Assembly: GCF_019879105.1 (NCBI RefSeq)
Contig: NZ_CP082249.1
Span: 3,100,001-3,164,000 of the forward strand
Length of the DNA: 64,000 nucleotides
From: Natrinema sp. SYSU A 869
Lineage (GTDB): Archaea > Halobacteriota > Halobacteria > Halobacteriales > Natrialbaceae
Direction: 5' to 3'
The position numbers and the translations under genes were made by a program. Positions 36,068-45,855 of the stretch are shown one piece after another. Each line of letters begins with the position of its first letter. The stretch's first letter is position 1. Under the pieces are notes generated by a model that saw only the letters and a list, made by a program, of their open reading frames with translations, had not been told where the DNA came from and made no database searches.

Positions 36068-36076
36068 ATTGTATAC
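36068..36076. promoter_or_regulatory. Candidate shared operator, TTGTGTA-type (site 1)
   Basis: ATTGTATAC, 56 nt before the aminotransferase ATG; the TATA-like ttatttataat (36101-36111) lies between them. ATTGT recurs at 36090 (ATTGTGGAC) and 36111 (ATTGTTTCA), about 21-22 nt apart. Similar words occur before other catabolic genes in this window. Confidence 0.3.
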
Positions 36077-36132
36077 AGCCTGCATAGATATTGTGGACAA
36101 GTTATTTATAATTGTTTCACCTGCCCATACGT

Positions 36133-37515
36133 ATGACGGCAGGACCGCCGATCGACGAACTCCACTTCGAGGATGCACCAGACGTCGACTCCGTCCCTGG
36201 CCCGAACACCCGGGCGCTGCTCGAGAAACAGCGGGAGATCGACAGCAGTGCGGTCGCCTACCCGGACGACATCCCGATCGCCTTCGAGGAGGGGAAGGGT
36301 GCCACGGTTCGCGACGCTGACGGCAACACCTACATCGACCTCTTCGCGGGGATTGGCGTGCTCAACGTCGGCCACTCGAACCCCTACGTGCTCGAGGCGG
36401 TCCACGAGCAGGCCGACAAGTTCGTCCACACGGTCGACTTCCCGACCGAAGCGCGTCTCGAGCTGATCGAGAAACTCGACGAGATCGCGCCCGACGGCCT
36501 ACAGGGGCAGAACAAGGTTGTCTTCGGCGGTCCGACCGGTAGCGACGCGATCGAAGCCTCGATCAAGCTGTCGAAGTACAACACCGGCGGCGACGGCCTC
36601 ATCGCGTTCCGCGGTGCCTACCACGGCGCGACGACCGGCGCGATGAGCGTCACGTCGAACAAGAAGTTCAAGGAACATTACACGCCGCTGCTCTCCGACG
36701 TCGTCCACGCGCCGTACCCCCACCCTTTCCGACAGGACAAGACGCCTGAGGACGCGGTTGACCATGCGCTCGAGGAGGTCCAGGCGATCGTCGAGGACCC
36801 CTATGGCGGGCTGGCGAATCCCGCAGGGATCATCGTCGAACCGATCCAGGGAGAGGGCGGTATCGTCACGCCGCCAGCGGGCTTCCTGCAGGGGCTGCGC
36901 GACATCGCCGACGACAACGACGTGACACTCGTCTTCGACGAGATCCAGAGCGGCCTCGGCCGCACCGGCCAGTGGTGGGCCAGCGATTGGGACGGCGTCG
37001 CTCCCGACGTGATGACGAGCGCGAAGGCGCTGGGTGGCGTCGGCTTCCCACTCTCGGCGACGATGTACCACGAGGATCTGGACACGTGGGGCCCGGGCGA
37101 CCATGCCGGCACCTATCGGGGCCACGTCGTCGGGATGCGCGCCGGTACCCGTGCCATCGAGTACATTCAGGACCACGATCTCCTCGCGCACGCCCGCGAC
37201 CTCGGCGACTACATTCAAGGCCGACTCCGCGAAGCCAGCGAGGGCAACGACCGACTCGCCGACGTCCGCGGCAAGGGCCTGTTCATCGGTGCGGAGTTCG
37301 TCGATGCAGACGGGAAGCCCGACGGCGACCTTGTCGACGCGATCCAGCAGTACTGCTTCGAACGCGGCGTCCTGATCTGGACGGCCGGTCGCCACGGCAA
37401 CGTGCTCCGGTTCCTGCCGCCGCTGGTGCTCACCCACGAGCTGGCCGAGACGGCGCTCAACGTCGTCGTCGAGGCGATCGAGCAGGTGACTGAGGAAGCG
37501 AAACAAGCGGCCTGA
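36133..37515 (+). CDS. Class III aminotransferase (diaminobutyrate-type)
   Basis: 460 residues, PLP fold type [21 protein letters not shown] matches the phosphate-binding region of 2,4-diaminobutyrate aminotransferases (EctB/DoeD style). [13 protein letters not shown] and [13 protein letters not shown] supply the cofactor Asp and the Schiff-base Lys. It ends [18 protein letters not shown]. The likely reaction is transfer of the gamma-amino group of DABA (or GABA/ornithine) to 2-oxoglutarate. A RidA gene follows 25 nt later, so it is in the operon. Confidence 0.85.
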   Translation: MTAGPPIDELHFEDAPDVDSVPGPNTRALLEKQREIDSSAVAYPDDIPIAFEEGKGATVRDADGNTYIDLFAGIGVLNVGHSNPYVLEAVHEQADKFVHTVDFPTEARLELIEKLDEIAPDGLQGQNKVVFGGPTGSDAIEASIKLSKYNTGGDGLIAFRGAYHGATTGAMSVTSNKKFKEHYTPLLSDVVHAPYPHPFRQDKTPEDAVDHALEEVQAIVEDPYGGLANPAGIIVEPIQGEGGIVTPPAGFLQGLRDIADDNDVTLVFDEIQSGLGRTGQWWASDWDGVAPDVMTSAKALGGVGFPLSATMYHEDLDTWGPGDHAGTYRGHVVGMRAGTRAIEYIQDHDLLAHARDLGDYIQGRLREASEGNDRLADVRGKGLFIGAEFVDADGKPDGDLVDAIQQYCFERGVLIWTAGRHGNVLRFLPPLVLTHELAETALNVVVEAIEQVTEEAKQAA

Positions 37516-37540
37516 ATCTCGAGCGACGAGAACGAGTTCC

Positions 37541-37930
37541 ATGTCCGACATCGACTCCATCGAGACCGACGACGCACCGAGCACCGACAACCCCTACTCG
37601 CAGGGGATTCGCGCCGGCGAGACGCTGTACGTCTCCGGCTACGGCCCCGTCGATCCCGAGACGGGCGCGGTTGTGAAAGGCGACGTCGAAACCCAGACCG
37701 GGCGGGTACTCGACAACATCGCCGCCGTCGTCGCGGAAGCCGGCGGTGACGGCCTCGCCGACGTGGTCAAAGTGACCGTCTACCTGACCGACCTCGCAGA
37801 CTACGAGCGGGTCAACGAGGCCTACGGCGCGCGCTTCGGCGAGGAGCCGCCGGCTCGAGTCTGCGTGGAGGTCTCGCGGCTCCCCGAGGACGTCCGCGTC
37901 GAACTCGACGCCATCGCGTACCTCGGCTAA
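37541..37930 (+). CDS. RidA family protein (second copy)
   Basis: 129 residues. NPYSQGIRAGETLYVSGYGP and PPARVCVEVSRLPEDVRVELDAIA match Rid proteins; the catalytic Arg aligns with R of PPARV and the Glu of VELDAIA is present. It follows the aminotransferase by 25 nt, where it would clear enamine or imine intermediates. It differs clearly from the RidA at 10502 and may belong to another Rid subgroup. Confidence 0.88.
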   Translation: MSDIDSIETDDAPSTDNPYSQGIRAGETLYVSGYGPVDPETGAVVKGDVETQTGRVLDNIAAVVAEAGGDGLADVVKVTVYLTDLADYERVNEAYGARFGEEPPARVCVEVSRLPEDVRVELDAIAYLG

Positions 37931-37960
37931 CGGTGCGACGGTCGAGAGAGGCCGGCTCGA

Positions 37961-38398
37961 TCACACCAGTTCGGGGGCGAACGGGTAGCGCCACGCCTCG
38001 CCGAAGATGGCCTTCGCCATCGCGACGATCCAGACGAAGACGCTGAAGAATCCGAGGAAGATTGCGACGAACGCCAGTGCGAAGACGGGGAGGAAGACGG
38101 CGGTTTCGACTATCCCCGGGAGTGCGACGTACTCGAACAGCGCGTCCAGTCCGAACACGAGGACAAACGTCGCGAGGAACGACCCGCTGACGAACAGGTG
38201 CCAGTCGAGTGCGTTCCGAGCGTTGGCTCGCGTGAACTCGTGATTCGAGACCGCGTAAATAACGACGGTAGCGATCAGTCCGACGAGCGGCAGTATCGCG
38301 ATGAAATGGACGAAGATCCCCAGGAGCGTCCGCTCCGCGAGGATCGACGGGCCGGGTTCGGTCGTGGACGAGTCGGTCGGTGACGGGTTCGTTGACAT
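37961..38398 (-). CDS. DUF4870 membrane protein
   Basis: 145 residues, about four hydrophobic segments. NHEFTRANARNALDWHLF and the C-terminal AMAKAIFGEAWRYPFAPELV are typical of DUF4870. Function unknown; convergent with the second ridA. Confidence 0.83.
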   Translation of the reverse strand: MSTNPSPTDSSTTEPGPSILAERTLLGIFVHFIAILPLVGLIATVVIYAVSNHEFTRANARNALDWHLFVSGSFLATFVLVFGLDALFEYVALPGIVETAVFLPVFALAFVAIFLGFFSVFVWIVAMAKAIFGEAWRYPFAPELV

Positions 38399-38436
38399 GG
38401 GTTTGAATTCAGCAGGTGGTTCGTGAGACGTGCGCG

Positions 38437-39039
38437 TTACTTCGGACCGGATCGATCGGGCGTCGGGACGGCTCCGTTGACGCCCTCGTCACGGACTTTT
38501 CGAGCGAGGCGCTCGGCACCGAGGAGGACTAGACAGGCGACGAAGAGGTTGCCGGCGGCCGCCAGCAGTCCATGACTCGCCTCGACGGGAGCGTCCATCG
38601 ACAGGACGATCATCCCGACGCCGACGCAGAACAGCACTAGGCTGAGCTGGAAGCCCGCCAGCACCAGCGTCCTGATGCCGGCCGAATTCCGGAGTCGGAG
38701 GAAGTCCGCCAACGACAGGGTCTCGAGTGGCGAGTCGTGATCGAGCGCGCGTTGCCCCTCCGGCGAGAGCGGCCACGGCGATTCCGGGTGGTTAACGTAG
38801 TACAGTGTGATCGTCTCCGGATAGGTCTCTGCGGCGACGACGTCGATCTCTCGGAGCTCGTTGAGCCGATTCCGCACGGTCTCCTTGCTGACGGTCGGGC
38901 TGACGCGAGACTGAAGTTGCTGGATCGAAAAGAACGGCCGGTCGGACTCGATCATGACCTCGACGACGTGTCGCTGCGTGAGTTTCTTGTCGAGTGTTGG
39001 ATCGATCCGCTCGTCGATCCACGTCGGGAGGGTTGCCAT
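38437..39039 (-). CDS. HTH-containing two-TM protein, paralog A
   Basis: 200 residues. An N-terminal winged-helix region (LTQRHVVEVMIESDRPFFSI, VSKETVRNRLNELREI) is followed by two hydrophobic helices (GIRTLVLAGFQLSLVLFCVG and LLAAAGNLFVACLVLLGA). Haloarchaea have many such membrane-tethered HTH proteins of unknown role. The start at 39039 (MATLPTWIDERID) aligns with paralog B just upstream. It could be a regulator of the neighbouring catabolic genes; unproven. Confidence 0.75.
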   Translation of the reverse strand: MATLPTWIDERIDPTLDKKLTQRHVVEVMIESDRPFFSIQQLQSRVSPTVSKETVRNRLNELREIDVVAAETYPETITLYYVNHPESPWPLSPEGQRALDHDSPLETLSLADFLRLRNSAGIRTLVLAGFQLSLVLFCVGVGMIVLSMDAPVEASHGLLAAAGNLFVACLVLLGAERLARKVRDEGVNGAVPTPDRSGPK

Positions 39040-39212
39040 CGTTGATAGAACAATCGTGGGCGATAAATTAAACCCCCAGATGAATTTGGTGGGCACCAAA
39101 CACGACTTTGCGCCCGCAAAACCCCTCGTTTACTGGTTGAACGCGCGACTGAACAGCCCCTCATAGCGGGCACACGTTCGACGTGTCCGCTGAGGGTGGG
39201 CTCGAGTCAGGA

Positions 39213-39804
39213 TTAGTCTCGCCGCGAGCGAACCCGTCGCGCGGTCCGTTCGGCGATCCGGATCACGACACAGAACAAGAGTAGGTTCAGTGCGGCGGTC
39301 CAGAGACCGTGGTCGCTGTGGACCGGTGCATCGAGTCCGGCGGCGGACAGGACGATCCCGAGCGTGAACAGCACCAGACTGAGTTGATAGCCCGCGAGAA
39401 CGAGTGTCCTTATCGCGCCAGACTCTCGAAGCAAGAGGAAGTCGCTCGCCGAGAGGTGATCGAGCGGATTCGCCGGCGACCGTGCCCGCGGTTCGCCCGG
39501 GTGATGTGATTCGGCTCGTCGCGGACGGTGATGTGATTCGGCTCGTCTCAGACGGTCGATATAGTAGAGCGTCGTCGCCGCCGGAACCGTCTCGATGGCG
39601 ACAACGTCGCGTTCGTGGAGTTCCTCGAGTCGATTCCGGACCTGTCCCTCGCTGGCGTCCGGGCCGATTTGCGCTCGAAGCTGGAATGCCGAGAAAGAAG
39701 GGGCGGTCCGCTGCCAGCATCGCCTCGACGACGCGGCGCTGTGTGAGCGCGCGGCTCGGTTCCGTGTCGATCCGATCCTCGATCCACGCTGGAAGCGTCG
39801 ACAT
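39213..39804 (-). CDS. HTH-containing two-TM protein, paralog B (frameshifted as sequenced)
   Basis: Tandem paralog of the gene at 38437. MSTLPAWIEDRIDTEPSRA...DRPFF reads from 39804. At an AAA run (39694-39696, TTT on the coding strand) one surplus base moves the rest, SAFQLRAQIGPDASEGQVRN...RVRSRRD, into another frame. Without it the protein would have 196 residues and align end to end with paralog A. It also contains a 27-bp tandem duplication adding nine residues (RRAESHHRP) between HTH and TM parts. Error or recent pseudogene. Confidence 0.7.
39501..39554. repeat. Two tandem 27-bp units inside paralog B
   Basis: The unit gtgatgtgattcggctcgtc plus 7 more bases occurs twice in a row, with three differences in the last part. 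It stays in frame and duplicates nine codons (RRAESHH plus two). Confidence 0.8.
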
Positions 39805-40246
39805 GTGTACGACCGCGCTCGACTCGGTATCGCATAAATCCCCGCCAGAATTTGGCGGACGCCGACCGCCCCTCGAGTGACGACGGCCGATTTCGAACCG
39901 TGAATCGAACGCCGGCAGTGGTTCGCGGACGCCTTTTGGTGCGTGGCGGCCACCGAATTCACGTCTGGATTTACGCTCAGTAATAAGACTCTATGCCAAC
40001 GGGAGCGCCACTGCACGCTCCGATAGTAACCACTGACAGTCACTGTACACCTGATCGCATGACAGCTGTGCGATCAGCGTGTAAATCGTTTCAGTGGCTA
40101 CTATATGTGGCCGCCCCTTCGGCCCTCCACGGGATTTCGTCCAATCGCGTTAGTCCTTTGTTTCCGTGTCGAGAGTCCGGGTCGAACACCGTTTGATCCC
40201 CGATGCTCTCCATTGATCGTGCGTAATCAGTATACGATTATTGACT
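39805..40246. other. Intergenic region with MITE copy 2
   Basis: 442 bp between divergent genes. Apart from the repeat at 40024-40103 and a candidate operator at 40230 (GTATACGAT, reverse complement ATCGTATAC), no gene is visible. Confidence 0.5.
40024..40103. mobile_element. 80-bp MITE-like palindromic repeat, copy 2
   Basis: Ends TAGTAACCACTGACA and TTTCAGTGGCTACTA, central TGATCGCA/TGCGATCA hairpin. Same length as copy 1 at 1366-1445 and nearly identical from the centre rightward. It lies in the 440-bp gap upstream of the M20 gene and interrupts no recognisable gene. Confidence 0.75.
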
Positions 40247-41563
40247 ATGACTAAGTGTCTCGCGCGCGTAGATGCGGCAAGAATGTCCTACGACGTGCGA
40301 ACCAGATTGAGTGATCTCCGGCGGGCATTTCACCGCCATCCCGAACCCGGCTGGCGCGAGTTTCGGACGACCGCGCGCGTCGTCGAGGAACTCGAGCGGA
40401 TCGGCGTCGACGAGATCGCTGTCGGCCGCGAGGTCCTGGCGACCGACGCACGGATGGCCGTTCCGTCCGATGCCGACCTCGAGCCGTGGCTCGAGCGCGC
40501 TCGCGAAGCGGGGGTCCGATCGAACATCCTCGAGCGCACTGCCGGTGGGCATACAGGCGTCGTCGCGACCCTTGAGCAGGGAATGGGCCCCTGTATTGGG
40601 CTGCGCGTCGATCTCGATGCGATCTCGATGCGGGAGTCCGACGAGAGCGATCACCGGCCGGCAGCGGAGGGGTTCCGATCCGAACACGACGGCTACATGC
40701 ACGCTTGCGGCCACGACGCCCACCTCGCAATGGCGCTGGGCACGCTCGAGGCGGTGAAGGAAAGCGACTTTTCTGGGACGCTGAAGGTGTTCTTCCAGCC
40801 CGCCGAGGAGATCTCCGGCGGGGGGAAGGCGATGGCCGAGAGTGGTTACCTCGACGACGTCGACTACCTGCTGGCGGTCCACATCGGGCTGGATCACCCG
40901 ACTGGCGAGGTCGTCGCGGGGATCGAAAAGCCGCTGGCGATGGCCCACCTGACTGCGACCTTCGAGGGCGCGAGCGCCCATGCGGGGAAGGCACCGAACG
41001 AGGGGGCAAACGCCATACAGGCCGCGGCGACCGCGATCCAGAACGCGTATGCTATCCCTCGACACAGCGAGGGGATGACGCGGGTGAACGTCGGCTGTAT
41101 CGAGGGCGGCACCGCGAGCAACGTCATCGCCGAGGAGGTCGCGATCGAGGCCGAGGTCCGCGGCGAGACCACCTCATTGATGGAGTACACGCGCACGGAA
41201 CTCGAGCGAGTGCTGTACGCCGCCGCCGAGATGCACGACTGCGACGTGACGCCGCGGGTGATCAGCGAGTCGCCACGGGTCGACAGCCATCCCGCGCTGC
41301 GAGATCTCGTCGGCAACGTCGCCTGGGAGGTCGACGGCGTCGAGCGAGTGATTTCGAGCGAGGAGTTCGGCGTGAGCGAGGACGTGACCTATCTGATGCA
41401 GCGCGTCCAGGACGACGACGGCCTCGCCTCGTACGTCCTCGTCGGCACCGACCACCCGACTAGCCACCACACGCCGACGTTCGATATCGACGAGGAAAGC
41501 CTCGAGATCGGGGTGGCGCTGCTGTCGGAAACGGCGACTGAACTCTCCCGTCGCCGGCCGTGA
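40247..41563 (+). CDS. AbgA-like M20 amidohydrolase (1)
   Basis: 438 residues. M20D metallohydrolase of the AbgA (p-aminobenzoyl-glutamate hydrolase A) type: RRAFHRHPEPGWREFRTTA, then an AbgA-type insertion, GLRVDLDAI, MHACGHDAHLAMALG with the metal Cys/His/Asp, FQPAEEISGGGKAM, SAHAGKAPNEGANA and GTDHPTSHHTP. It removes an acyl or aryl group from an N-acylated amino acid. A start at 40283 (MSYDVRT) aligns better with the paralog at 47720; 40247 is the first ATG. A role in deacetylating a compatible-solute intermediate is possible. Confidence 0.87.
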   Translation: MTKCLARVDAARMSYDVRTRLSDLRRAFHRHPEPGWREFRTTARVVEELERIGVDEIAVGREVLATDARMAVPSDADLEPWLERAREAGVRSNILERTAGGHTGVVATLEQGMGPCIGLRVDLDAISMRESDESDHRPAAEGFRSEHDGYMHACGHDAHLAMALGTLEAVKESDFSGTLKVFFQPAEEISGGGKAMAESGYLDDVDYLLAVHIGLDHPTGEVVAGIEKPLAMAHLTATFEGASAHAGKAPNEGANAIQAAATAIQNAYAIPRHSEGMTRVNVGCIEGGTASNVIAEEVAIEAEVRGETTSLMEYTRTELERVLYAAAEMHDCDVTPRVISESPRVDSHPALRDLVGNVAWEVDGVERVISSEEFGVSEDVTYLMQRVQDDDGLASYVLVGTDHPTSHHTPTFDIDEESLEIGVALLSETATELSRRRP

Positions 41564-41651
41564 GACGGCGGTCCCAGCTTGTGAATTGTTCGTCTGAAAT
41601 CACGTTCGCCGGATGGGAAACGTTAATTCGACCGCTCTCCGTGTATTCCCT

Positions 41652-42299
41652 ATGAGCCAGGACGACGTGCCGGAGTCGCTGCGGACGGCGGCGGACTCGG
41701 ATCGCCCGCGCGGAGTTCTCACGCCCTCCGACCGCGACTTTCTGCTCGGTCGGAAGACGGACTACACGGATCACTCAAAGAAACAAAAGCGAAACCGAAT
41801 CCGACGGCGCGTCAGGAACGCAATCCTCGATTTCAGCATTCTGTTCGAGTACATGGAGGAGCGCGACCGAGAGACGGTCTTCGATCCCGACGACGAGGAC
41901 CGCGACGCCTACACGCAGGGAATCACCGATATGCTTGCCTTCCTCCACCTCGGGACGATGGGGTATCACACCCCGTTCAAGGACATGCTTTCCGAGGGCG
42001 TTGGGAAGGCCGAACAGCGACTCGCCGGCTCGAACTACCGGATGGTCAACGTCGAGTTCAACGTCGAGCCGGTCGGCCAGATTGACGTCGACGAAGTCGT
42101 CGACAAACTCGAGAACGAAGAGTTCGCACAGCTGACCGACGAGGAACTCCGGGCGTTCGTGCGTCTGCTGACAATGTCCGACGGCTTCTCGCCGGAAGAC
42201 ACTCGCGAAGAGATCAAGGATCGCGTCGACGAATTCGCGGAGCGAGTTGCCGAGAGCACCGAATCCCGCGAACAGACCCTCGACGAACTGACGAACTGA
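41652..42299 (+). CDS. DUF5806 family protein
   Basis: 215 residues, acidic and soluble. LTPSDRDFLLGRKTDYTDHS and KRNRIRRRVRNAILDFSILF are hallmarks of a haloarchaea-specific family (DUF5806). Helical, no TM, function unknown. The start at 41652 (MSQDDVPES) is preferred to the ATG at 41613. Confidence 0.85.
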   Translation: MSQDDVPESLRTAADSDRPRGVLTPSDRDFLLGRKTDYTDHSKKQKRNRIRRRVRNAILDFSILFEYMEERDRETVFDPDDEDRDAYTQGITDMLAFLHLGTMGYHTPFKDMLSEGVGKAEQRLAGSNYRMVNVEFNVEPVGQIDVDEVVDKLENEEFAQLTDEELRAFVRLLTMSDGFSPEDTREEIKDRVDEFAERVAESTESREQTLDELTN

Positions 42300-42690
42300 C
42301 GAACGCGGATCCGAAATCGATTTTCGAGTACGGGTGTCGATCCCTCACTGCTAGCACGCCGTCAAATCGATCGGTATTTCGCTCCATCGCGTCGGTGACT
42401 GATCGATACCGGGTTGCGATCGAGTGTCTAAATTGGCAATTTCTGATCAGCTTGTGGCTGGATTGTCGTGTATATGCGGTTACTGGTGCTGGATATGGCA
42501 TTCAGGAGCGCCATCTGCTCGTCTCTCGAGCGAACATTCAATAAACACAATCTGTAGATACTTTCGCACTGTGAGAAACACTTATTGTGTACGCTTCCGA
42601 TTAACTCGGTATGCCATCACGCAGCATGGTGTCTGCCAGGTGGAGACACGGTCAATCAGCACGCTGCCGTCCGAGTACGGGGGTGAGTTG
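42300..42690. other. Upstream region of BCCT gene
   Basis: 391 bp, unusually AT-rich in its second half. It contains ATTGTGTAC (42584-42592), the candidate shared operator. GGTGA (42683-42687) before the ATG at 42691 is a plausible ribosome-binding site, so this transcript probably has a leader. No gene is seen. Confidence 0.45.
42584..42592. promoter_or_regulatory. Candidate shared operator, TTGTGTA-type (site 3)
   Basis: ATTGTGTAC, 98 nt upstream of the BCCT start. It matches the words before the aminotransferases and the M20/threonine-dehydratase operon. Confidence 0.3.
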
Positions 42691-44328
42691 ATGAGCGACG
42701 CCGAGGGCGGAATGGTCAACGAGTTCCTCGAGGAGATCGATCCGATCGTCTTCGCGTTCGGGGCGTTGTTGACCGTCGGCGTGATCGCGACGTTCTTCAT
42801 CAACCAGAGTCTCGTCGAGAACACCATTTCGGCGCTCAATACGGCGATGCTCGAGTACCTGAACTGGGCACTGCTGGCGATCGTGTTCGCGATTGTTGTC
42901 TTCCTGTTGTTCCTAATCGTCAGTCCGTGGGGCAAACTTCGCTTCGGTGACGATCCGCCCGAGTACAGCTTCCTCTCGTTCTTCGCGATGTTGTACTCCG
43001 CAGGCTTCGCGGCAGGTGTCGTGTTCTGGGGGCCGACCGAGGCACTGTTCTACTACGACAACCCGTCACCGCTGTTCGACGTCGGTAGTCAGTCGGGCGC
43101 GGCGATGAGCATCGCCATACAACAGACGCTCTTCCACTGGGCGCTGCCGCAGCTGGCCGTGTTCACGATCATGGGGATCGCGATCGGCTACTTCGCGTAC
43201 AACTACGACGGCGTCCCCCTCCGAGTATCCTCGGCGCTCACGCCGATCCTCGGGAAGGAGAACCTGGACGGGCCGGTCGCGAAGGTCATCGACATTCTCG
43301 CCGTCTTCGCGACCATCGGTGGCGTCGCGACGTCGCTGGGCTTCATCGGGAGCCAGTTCGTCAGCGGCCTCAACTACCAGTGGGGAATCGACCTCGGTAA
43401 CGTCGGGATCATCCTCGTGGTGACGACGATGACGCTCCTGTTTACCCTCTCGATGGTGCTCGGGGTCGACAAGGGGATCCGTCGACTCTCGAACTTCAAC
43501 ATGATCCTCTTCGTCATCCTGTTGGTCGCGACCTTCATCGTCGGACCATCGATCTTCCTGGTCCTGCTCGGAACGCAGGCAATCGGCGGGATGATCACCG
43601 ACTTCGTCTCGATGAGTCTCTTTACCGGTGCCGGCATCGAAGGTGGCACCGAGTGGGCGAACACCTGGACCGTCTTCTACTGGGCGTGGGCGCTCTCGTG
43701 GTCTCCGTTCGCGGGACTGTTCATCGCGCGGATTTCCCGCGGCCGAAGCGTTCGCGAGGTCGCATTCACCGGTATCGTCGCGACCTCGGCAGCGACGATT
43801 CCGTGGTTCATTTCGCTCGGCGGAACGGCCGTCTGGATGCAGCACAACGGGATCGCCGACTTCAGTCAGGTGATGGCCTTCGAGCTCGGCGCTGAAACGA
43901 CCGGCTTCATCATGTTCGACGCGTTCCCGCTCGGGACGGTGTTCATGGTCGCGTTCATGCTCCTCGTCACGACGTTCTTCATTACGTCCGCGGACTCGTC
44001 GACGCTCGCCGTCTCGATGATGACGACCGGCGGGAAGGCGAGCCCGTCGAACATCAACCGGATCTTCTGGGGCGTCGTCCTCGGCATGACCGCCGCGATC
44101 CTCATGATTCTCGGCGGCGTTAGCGCATTGCAGTCGGCGGCGATCATCACCGGTGCGCCGTTCGCCTTCGTCTGCTTCTTCGCGATGCTCGGACTGATCA
44201 AACACTTCAGTTCGACCGAAGGCCGCCTGCTACTGCAAGAGGAAACCGTCCTCATCGGCTCGAGCCGGAAGACCGAACCGGAGTCGCCGTCCGGTCCCGG
44301 CGGGCCGGTCGAAACCGACGACGATTGA
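42691..44328 (+). CDS. BCCT-family transporter
   Basis: 545 residues, about 12 TM helices. The family signature WTVFYWAWALSWSPFAGLF followed by IARISRGRSVREV is intact, as is the TM4 aromatic-box region VVFWGPTEALFYYDNPSP. BCCT carriers import betaine, choline, carnitine or ectoine, usually with Na+. The start at 42691 follows a GGTGA motif. Placement among amino-acid and ectoine-type catabolic genes suggests uptake of such a compound for use as food as well as for osmoprotection. Confidence 0.9.
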   Translation: MSDAEGGMVNEFLEEIDPIVFAFGALLTVGVIATFFINQSLVENTISALNTAMLEYLNWALLAIVFAIVVFLLFLIVSPWGKLRFGDDPPEYSFLSFFAMLYSAGFAAGVVFWGPTEALFYYDNPSPLFDVGSQSGAAMSIAIQQTLFHWALPQLAVFTIMGIAIGYFAYNYDGVPLRVSSALTPILGKENLDGPVAKVIDILAVFATIGGVATSLGFIGSQFVSGLNYQWGIDLGNVGIILVVTTMTLLFTLSMVLGVDKGIRRLSNFNMILFVILLVATFIVGPSIFLVLLGTQAIGGMITDFVSMSLFTGAGIEGGTEWANTWTVFYWAWALSWSPFAGLFIARISRGRSVREVAFTGIVATSAATIPWFISLGGTAVWMQHNGIADFSQVMAFELGAETTGFIMFDAFPLGTVFMVAFMLLVTTFFITSADSSTLAVSMMTTGGKASPSNINRIFWGVVLGMTAAILMILGGVSALQSAAIITGAPFAFVCFFAMLGLIKHFSSTEGRLLLQEETVLIGSSRKTEPESPSGPGGPVETDDD

Positions 44329-44477
44329 GCCGTCCGCGGCCCTCCACCTCGCTGGCCGACGATCCGTCTCGGCCGTCATGCTGTTACCGTTTTTGGCACG
44401 CGGGAAGCGACAGCGGTCATCACTGCGGTCGTCCACACACCGTCTCGCCAACCCATAACAAGATTTAATGTATGAGG

Positions 44478-44494
44478 TACACATAAATTGTGTA
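44478..44494. promoter_or_regulatory. Candidate shared operator, inverted repeat (site 4)
   Basis: TACACATAAATTGTGTA is a perfect 6-bp inverted repeat with a 5-nt spacer; it ends at the first base of the ATG. The TATA-like tttaatg (44464-44470) is 24-30 nt upstream, so binding would cover the transcription start. Confidence 0.4.
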
Positions 44495-45855
44495 TGGATA
44501 GGGACACGGCGGAACCCAATGCGGACGCGCTTCCGGGTCCGAACGCGCAGCAGTGGGTCGACTTCCACCAGGAGCACTCCGCACCCAGCGAGTACTCCCA
44601 CGACTTCGTCTGGGACGTGACGCGGGAGGCCGACGGCCCGTTCGTGACGGACGTCGACGGGAATGTTCTCCTCGACTTCACCTGTCACATCGGCGCGGCA
44701 CCGCTGGGCTACAATAACGCGAAAGTCCTCGACAAAGTCCGCGAGTTCGACCTCGTCGAACCGATGAAGATCGCGGGCCAGGACATGTACTTCGGCTCCG
44801 GCCCGAGTCCCGACGAGGCCGACATCCCCAGCTCGAGTCACCTCATGGAGAAACTCACCGAGGTCTCGAGTCAGTACGGGATGGACACCGTCTTCCTCTC
44901 GAACTCCGGTGCGGAGGCAATGGAGAACGCGATGAAGATCACCAATGACTACCGCGCGCCGGCCAAGTACGGGGTCGCCTTTGCGGGCAGCTTCCACGGC
45001 CGCACGCTCGGGACCCTCTCGCTGACGAAGTCCAAGGAGGTCTACACGCGCCACTACCCCGAAATCAGCGGGATCGAGACGGTGCCGTTCTGTGCCGATC
45101 GGGGCTGTGACGCCGACAGCTGCGACTGCGGCTTCTTCGCGGGCGGCGGCTCGCAGCTCCGCACCATGCTCGCACCCGAAGGCGGTCACATCGACCCCGA
45201 CGAGGTCGCCTTCATCGCGCTCGAGCCGATTCAGGGCGTCGGCGGCTACCGGTTCCCCAGTGAAGCGTTCATGCAGGAGGTCGCGGACGTCACCGACACC
45301 TACGACATCCCGCTGGTCGTCGACGAGATCCAGTCCGGTATCGGCCGCACCGGCGAGATCTGGGCTTCCGATCACTACCCCATCGAACCCGACGTCATCG
45401 CCAGCGCGAAGGCCCTGCGCGTCGGCGCGACGATTTCACGGTCCGAGGTCTTCCCCAGCGAGAAGAACCGGCTCGGATCGACCTTCGGCGGCGGCGACAT
45501 GCTCGGCTCGATGATGGGCGCGTTCACACTCGAGGCGATCGAGGAACACGATCTGCTCGACAACGCCACCCGACGGGGTGAACAGGCGAAAGAAATCCTG
45601 CGCGACGATGCGTCCAACTCCGTCGTGGACGTCCGCGGCAAGGGCCTGATGCTCGCCGTCGAGTTCGATACCCCGGAGCGTCGGTCCGCCGTGGTCGAGG
45701 CGGCCCTCAAGCGCGGCCTGCTGACGCTGGGCTGTGGGAAGAAAACCATCCGTCTGCTCCCGCCGCTGGACTCGAGCGAACGCGAGATCGAGTTAGGGAT
45801 CAGTATTTTCCTCGAGGCGATCGAGGCTGTCGGCCCGAGCGCGAAAGTGGCGTGA
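44494..45855 (+). CDS. Class III aminotransferase (second)
   Basis: 453 residues. FLSNSGAEAMENAMKIT, FAGSFHGRTLGTLSLT, VVDEIQSGIGRTGEIW and IASAKALRVGATIS give the complete PLP site with Lys of ASAKA. An insert CADRGCDADSCDCGFF carries four Cys where relatives have an aromatic/Cys segment; metal binding or redox sensing is possible. The start at 44494 follows the operator-like repeat. It resembles archaeal 4-aminobutyrate/ornithine/lysine aminotransferases; substrate unassigned. Confidence 0.87.
   Translation: MDRDTAEPNADALPGPNAQQWVDFHQEHSAPSEYSHDFVWDVTREADGPFVTDVDGNVLLDFTCHIGAAPLGYNNAKVLDKVREFDLVEPMKIAGQDMYFGSGPSPDEADIPSSSHLMEKLTEVSSQYGMDTVFLSNSGAEAMENAMKITNDYRAPAKYGVAFAGSFHGRTLGTLSLTKSKEVYTRHYPEISGIETVPFCADRGCDADSCDCGFFAGGGSQLRTMLAPEGGHIDPDEVAFIALEPIQGVGGYRFPSEAFMQEVADVTDTYDIPLVVDEIQSGIGRTGEIWASDHYPIEPDVIASAKALRVGATISRSEVFPSEKNRLGSTFGGGDMLGSMMGAFTLEAIEEHDLLDNATRRGEQAKEILRDDASNSVVDVRGKGLMLAVEFDTPERRSAVVEAALKRGLLTLGCGKKTIRLLPPLDSSEREIELGISIFLEAIEAVGPSAKVA

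Noticed and set aside
44230-45375. Long minus-strand open frame opposite the second aminotransferase
   Set aside because: It is the antisense shadow of a clearly conserved gene; its sequence shows no family pattern, as is common in GC-rich DNA.
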